Assembly (NCBI GenBank): GCA_947589135.1
Contig: CANPZT010000055.1
Coordinates: 1 to 8,660, forward strand
Reading direction: 5' to 3'
Source of the DNA: an uncultured Clostridia bacterium
GTDB taxonomy: Bacteria; Bacillota; Clostridia; TANB77; CAG-508
Length of the DNA stretch: 8,660 bases
Below, piece after piece: positions 5,742 through 8,660 of the stretch (positions are counted from its first letter, which is position 1; every line of letters begins with the position of its first letter). The notes under the pieces were generated by a model. The model was given only the letters and a program-made list of their open reading frames with translations. It was not told the origin of the DNA and searched no databases. Made by a program: the position numbers and the translations under genes.

Positions 5742-6374
5742 TTATTTACATTTATTAATATATTTTTTAGATAATTCTTTTATTTCTTTTAAATTAATTT
5801 TTTTTGTTTCAAAATCGTCCATTAACTTGGCTTTTTTTTCCTCTTCTAACTCAATTTTACAAACAACATTCTCTGTATATTGTGAATTTACTATAGTAAT
5901 TTTATTATTTTTACAATAATATTTAAAATTTTCAAAATTATTGTAGTCTAATGTTACCTTTAGTTCTTCTCCTAAAATTTTTTCAATTTTTGTCGCTTCT
6001 TCTATTGCTTTTAATGTGCTTTCTGAATATGCTCTTACTAATCCTCCTGTTCCTAATAAAATTCCCCCAAAGTACCTTGTTATAACAACTAGCACATTTG
6101 CTAGATTGTTTTTTTGTAAAATTGTAAGCATTGGCGCTCCTGCTGTTCCAGATGGTTCTCCATCATCACTTGATCTTTCTATAATTCTGCCATTTTCTAT
6201 AACTCTATAAGCTATACAATTATGTCTTGCATCAAAATATTTCTTCTTCATATCTTTAATTATTAATTCTGCTCTTTCTATAGCATCAACATAAATCAAA
6301 TTAGCAATAAATTTAGATTTTTTCTCTACTATTTCTGTTTCTACATCTTCTTCTATTGTTATAAATTCCTCCAT
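5742..6374 (-). CDS. IMPACT/YigZ-family protein (UPF0029 plus DUF1949)
   Basis: This 210-residue protein belongs to the family of bacterial YigZ/YvyE and eukaryotic IMPACT. The N-terminal UPF0029 domain (about 15-125) carries KKSKFIA, the motif DARHNCIAYR (48-57), the signature DDGEPSGTAGAPML (70-83) and RYFGGILLGTGGLVRAY (100-116). The C-terminal DUF1949 domain (about 137-200) has the ferredoxin-like pattern starting LKVTLDYNNFENFKYY. Length is normal. Eukaryotic IMPACT modulates Gcn2 signalling; bacterial members are thought to bind nucleic acid or ribosome-related partners, but the reaction or role is unresolved. AAGGAGAG precedes the ATG. It lies between the HI0933-type flavoprotein and spo0A, all on the minus strand, and may have its own promoter at 6398-6426. 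Confidence 0.95.
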   Translation of the reverse strand: MEEFITIEEDVETEIVEKKSKFIANLIYVDAIERAELIIKDMKKKYFDARHNCIAYRVIENGRIIERSSDDGEPSGTAGAPMLTILQKNNLANVLVVITRYFGGILLGTGGLVRAYSESTLKAIEEATKIEKILGEELKVTLDYNNFENFKYYCKNNKITIVNSQYTENVVCKIELEEEKKAKLMDDFETKKINLKEIKELSKKYINKCK

Positions 6375-6397
6375 TTACTCTCCTTTCTAACATTAAA

Positions 6398-6426
6398 TTA
6401 ATAATTATCAAATATCTTAAAGTCAA
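6398..6426 (-). promoter_or_regulatory. Possible promoter of the IMPACT-family gene
   Basis: On minus, TTGACT (6426-6421, five of six matches) and TATTAA (6403-6398, four of six) are separated by 17 bases, with a start near 6391 and the ribosome binding site just downstream. The -10 is weak in a very AT-rich background, so this is tentative. It sits at the edge of the hairpin element at 6438-6564. Confidence 0.35.
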
Positions 6427-6437
6427 AATAGCGCGAG

Positions 6438-6564
6438 AATGATAGTATTTCTATATTTTGAAGTGAAATTGTGGGGACCGTTCAAAAATTCTTCAAAAGT
6501 TTGGAAAACTTTTGTTAGAATTTTTAGAATGGGGATAACGAAAAAATATAGAAATACTATCATT
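6438..6564. repeat. Two-tier inverted repeat, REP/MITE-like hairpin element
   Basis: Positions 6438-6459 and 6543-6564 are perfect 22-bp inverted repeats. Inside them a second stem forms between 6481-6502 and 6506-6529: TTC, AAAAATTCT and CAAAAGTTT pair with their partners, with small bulges and a 3-base loop. The two stems are separated by asymmetric G-rich loops containing GTGGGGACCG (6471-6480) and TGGGGATAACG (6530-6540), unlike the local AT-rich DNA. The near-duplicate words GCGCGAG (6431-6437) and GAGCGAG (6567-6573) flank the structure. It has no coding capacity. It looks like a small non-autonomous repeat or a structured RNA in the gap between two minus-strand genes. Structure is certain; identity is not. 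Confidence 0.75.
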
Positions 6565-6613
6565 TGGGAGCGAGTAGTTTATAAGATGAATTATTATTAA
6601 TTTTTATCAATAG

Positions 6614-7918
6614 CTATGCTTTTCCTGCAGTATAACCGGTTGAATATGCAATTTGTAGATTAAATCCCCCTGTATAACTATCTACATCTATAATTTCCCC
6701 TGCAAAATATAGACCCTTTACTAATTTAGACTCCATTGTTTTTGGATTAATTTCTTTAATATTAATACCCCCACTTGTTATAATTGCTTCTTCTATTGGT
6801 CTAAAACCTTTTATTTCTATTTCAAAATTTTTTAATACATATATAATTCTTTTTCTTTCTTCTTTTGTAATTTCATTTACCTTTTTTTCTGGATTAATAT
6901 TAGTTTTTGATATTACAATTGGTATTAATTTCTGTGGTAATAATTTGTCTAAACTATTTTTAAATTTTTTATTTTTTAATTGTTCAAAATCTCTTAAAAT
7001 TCTATCATTTATTTTTTCTTCTGAAAGTGCAGGCTTTAAATCTATCTTTAATAAAATTTTTCGATTTTTTAATTTTTCATCTATGTTCTTATACCTAACA
7101 AGATGTGCAGAAGAACTTAAAATAGTTGGTCCTGATACTCCAAAATGTGTAAATAACATTTCTCCAAAGTCTTCATAAATTATTTTATTGTTTTCTAAAT
7201 CAATTAATTTTATTTGTGAATTTCTTAAACTTAATCCTTGTAATTCTTTACAAATTTCTTTATTGTAACTCTCTAAAGGCACTAATGATGGTTTAATATT
7301 TGCTATAGTATGACCTAAACTTTTTGCTAAATTGTATCCATCTCCTGTTGAACCTGTTAATGGATAACTTTTTCCCCCTGTTGCTAGAACAATTTTGTCA
7401 GCATTTATAATTTTGTCATTTACTTTTACACCTATTACTTGTTTTATATTACTTTTTTCAATTTTTTCTTTACCCTGTATGTATTCCTTATTTTCTTTTT
7501 CAATATCTTCTGCAATGATTTGTTCTACTTTAGAATTATAATAAATTTGTACATTTAATTCTTTTAATCTTTTTGTGAAGCATTTTAACACATCTTGTGA
7601 TTTATCTGTTATAGGAAATATTCTGTTTCCTCGTTCTTCTTTTACCTCTAATCCTTGTTGTTTTAAAAATTCAATTATATCTTGATTAGTAAAATTTTGA
7701 TAGCAACTATATAGAAACATTCCATTACCTGGTGTATTTTTTATAAAATCTTGCATATCTAAAGAAGATGTAATATTACATCTTCCCTTTCCTGTAATTA
7801 ATAATTTTCTTCCTAATGATTGCATCTTCTCTAAAAGGATAACTTCATTTCCATTTTCTGCAGAGGATATTGCTGCCATCATTCCGGCTGGTCCTCCACC
7901 TATTACTATTACTTTCAT
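6614..7918 (-). CDS. HI0933/YhiN-family FAD-dependent oxidoreductase
   Basis: This 434-residue flavoprotein belongs to the HI0933/YhiN group (TIGR00275; named in databases as aminoacetone oxidase-family or BaiN-like enzymes). The N-terminal dinucleotide-binding motif GGGPAGMMAA (7-16) with E30 binds the ADP part of FAD. The family motif GRKLLITGKGRCNIT (36-50) follows. Further conserved blocks are GNRIFP (97-102), LATGGKSYPLTGSTGDGY (178-195), GEMLFTHFGVSGP (252-264) and the C-terminal TSGGINIKEI...GLYFAGEIIDVDSYTGGFN (381-420). The protein is complete and of normal length. A Lys/Glu-rich stretch near 135-160 looks like a tolerated surface insertion. AAGGAA serves as ribosome binding site. 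The physiological substrate is unknown: a bile-acid reductase activity has been described for one relative, but this subfamily is broad and nothing here supports that specificity. Confidence 0.95.
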   Translation of the reverse strand: MKVIVIGGGPAGMMAAISSAENGNEVILLEKMQSLGRKLLITGKGRCNITSSLDMQDFIKNTPGNGMFLYSCYQNFTNQDIIEFLKQQGLEVKEERGNRIFPITDKSQDVLKCFTKRLKELNVQIYYNSKVEQIIAEDIEKENKEYIQGKEKIEKSNIKQVIGVKVNDKIINADKIVLATGGKSYPLTGSTGDGYNLAKSLGHTIANIKPSLVPLESYNKEICKELQGLSLRNSQIKLIDLENNKIIYEDFGEMLFTHFGVSGPTILSSSAHLVRYKNIDEKLKNRKILLKIDLKPALSEEKINDRILRDFEQLKNKKFKNSLDKLLPQKLIPIVISKTNINPEKKVNEITKEERKRIIYVLKNFEIEIKGFRPIEEAIITSGGINIKEINPKTMESKLVKGLYFAGEIIDVDSYTGGFNLQIAYSTGYTAGKA

Positions 7919-7947
7919 TTGATTCCTTTCTTCTTTTATGATATAAT
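7919..7947 (+). promoter_or_regulatory. Predicted promoter of the small membrane protein gene
   Basis: TTGATT (7919-7924, four of six matches) and a perfect TATAAT (7942-7947) are separated by 17 bases, giving a start near 7954. The -35 overlaps the ribosome binding site region of the divergent flavoprotein gene. Confidence 0.55.
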
Positions 7948-7994
7948 ATTAAACATGAAACTATATATAACTATTTTTAGGAGGTATAACTACT

Positions 7995-8243
7995 ATGAAA
8001 TTAAGACAGATTAAAAAATGGACACGGTCAACTTCAAGATTTTCTAGAAAGGTGAGTGATAACAAATTAAATAATGGTCGCGCACTAGCACTAATATTAG
8101 TTAATATAATAATGTTATTACTCTTAGCCTTCTTGTTTTTATCTGATAGCTTAGGTAATGTACCTTCTGTGTTGCAAGCAGCAATATTCGGAGTGATAGG
8201 TATATTGGTTATATTTTTGTCATTCATTATGTTTGTATCTTAG
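7995..8243 (+). CDS. Small two-helix membrane protein of unknown function
   Basis: This is an 82-residue protein I do not recognise. A strong AGGAGGT (7979-7985) sits nine bases before the ATG, a good promoter lies upstream and an intrinsic terminator follows directly after the stop, so it is very likely a real monocistronic gene. The first 29 residues are strongly basic (ten Lys/Arg). Two hydrophobic segments follow: about 30-49 (ALALILVNIIMLLLLAFLFL) and 59-81 (VLQAAIFGVIGILVIFLSFI). A short loop, SDSLGNVPS, joins them, and the basic tail is predicted inside the cell. Size and topology recall holins or small membrane regulators, but no phage genes are near. The minus-strand reading frame opposite it (7961-8227) lacks a ribosome binding site and is discarded. 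Confidence 0.8.
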   Translation: MKLRQIKKWTRSTSRFSRKVSDNKLNNGRALALILVNIIMLLLLAFLFLSDSLGNVPSVLQAAIFGVIGILVIFLSFIMFVS

Positions 8244-8249
8244 TTTCTG

Positions 8250-8278
8250 GCTCTCCTATAGGAGAGCTTTTATTTTTT
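8250..8278 (+). terminator. Intrinsic terminator of the small membrane protein gene
   Basis: GCTCTCC-TATA-GGAGAGC (8250-8267) is a 7-bp GC-rich stem followed by TTTTATTTTTT (8268-8278). It begins seven bases after the stop codon. The T-run overlaps the last codons of the convergent minus-strand gene ending at 8270. No T-run exists on the minus side, so it should work mainly for the plus strand. Confidence 0.9.
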
Positions 8279-8660
8279 CATTTCTTCAATTGCTTTTAAA
8301 ATTCCTAATTTGCCATATTCATATGTAAGTCCACCTTGCATATATGCAATAAAGGGCTCTCTAATTGGTCCATCACAACTAAGTTCTATTGTTGAACCTT
8401 GTGTAAATGTTCCTGCTGCCATAATAACTTTGTTCTCATAACCTCCCATATCTGATGGAAATGGTACAACATTTGAATCAATTGGTGAACCTTTTTGTAT
8501 TCCTTGACAAAATTTTACTAACTTTTCTTCTGTTCCTAAATGTATAGTTTGTACAATATCTGCTCTTTGTTCATTATATTTTGGAAATGTTTCATATCCC
8601 AATTTTTCCAACATTCTACTTGCAAAAACTGCTGTTTTTAAAGAACTTGCAACAACAGAT
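8270..8660 (-). CDS. PLP-dependent methionine gamma-lyase/aluminium-resistance family protein, C-terminal part
   Basis: Only the C-terminal 129 residues are in the window; the reading frame is open to the right edge. The ATG at 8614 is internal, because the frame continues upstream with SVVASSLKTAVFASR, which is typical family sequence. Conserved blocks include the LGYETFPKY region, ADIVQTIHLG, FCQGIQKGSPIDSNVVP, PSDMGGYENKVIMAAGTF, GSTIELSCDGPIREPF and a C-terminal QGGLTYEYGKLGI. This identifies family PF06838 (COG4100), PLP enzymes of about 410-430 residues related to cystathionine beta-lyase. They are annotated for aluminium resistance or methionine gamma-lyase activity without much proof. 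The cofactor-binding lysine lies outside the window. In Bacillus the homologue ynbB lies near hfq and glnR, so such genes may lie beyond the edge; that is inference. Confidence 0.92.
   Translation of the reverse strand, partial: SVVASSLKTAVFASRMLEKLGYETFPKYNEQRADIVQTIHLGTEEKLVKFCQGIQKGSPIDSNVVPFPSDMGGYENKVIMAAGTFTQGSTIELSCDGPIREPFIAYMQGGLTYEYGKLGILKAIEEMKK

Noticed and set aside
6016..6210. Plus-strand open frame inside the IMPACT-family gene
   Set aside because: It is antisense to the most conserved UPF0029 motifs and has no start signal.
6945..7178. Plus-strand open frame inside the flavoprotein gene
   Set aside because: It is a Phe/Ser-rich shadow of a well-supported minus-strand coding region.
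7961..8227. Minus-strand 88-residue frame opposite the small membrane protein
   Set aside because: The plus strand has promoter, AGGAGGT, membrane helices and terminator; the minus frame has none of these.
8270..8614. Reading the PLP enzyme as a complete 114-residue protein starting at the ATG at 8614
   Set aside because: The frame stays open to the window edge with sequence typical of the family, so this is an internal methionine of a truncated larger gene.

Overview
The window comes from a strongly AT-rich, Gram-positive, endospore-forming bacterium, most likely an uncultured gut-type member of the Clostridia. The evidence is a complete Spo0A, Clostridia-style AGGAGG ribosome binding sites, very A/T-biased codon use, a YitT-family membrane protein, a membrane-anchored cell-wall hydrolase with G5 and SH3 domains, and a PF06838 PLP enzyme. 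I see no phage, plasmid, CRISPR, rRNA or tRNA content. Most genes are chromosomal housekeeping genes.

Layout. Positions 1-2144 (minus strand) form an operon read rnc (RNase III), then a short Elp3-like radical SAM protein, then a YitT-family membrane protein that runs off the left edge. A near-perfect 23-bp inverted repeat joins the last two genes and buries the yitT ribosome binding site and start codon. Positions 2145-2497 are a divergent intergenic region with one promoter for rnc and one for the plus-strand genes. Positions 2498-4756 (plus) hold a two-gene envelope unit: a membrane-anchored G5-SH3-glucosaminidase and a membrane-anchored protein I do not recognise. The unit ends in a hairpin shared with the convergent spo0A gene.

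Positions 4801-7918 (minus) carry spo0A with its own promoter and flanking palindromes, an IMPACT/YigZ-family protein, a 239-bp gap filled by a two-tier hairpin element, and an HI0933/YhiN-family flavoprotein. From 7995 a small two-helix membrane protein is read on plus and ends at a clear intrinsic terminator. The U-tract of that terminator overlaps the end of a minus-strand PLP enzyme (PF06838) that runs off the right edge.

Working together. rnc and the Elp3-like gene are a recurrent Clostridia pairing concerned with RNA. The hydrolase and its unknown partner look like a small cell-wall module under its own promoter. Spo0A is the master switch for sporulation. No complete new system is evident. 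The best leads are the start-sequestering hairpin at the end of the rnc operon, the REP/MITE-like element at 6438-6564, the unrecognised partner of the hydrolase, and the palindromes around the spo0A promoter.
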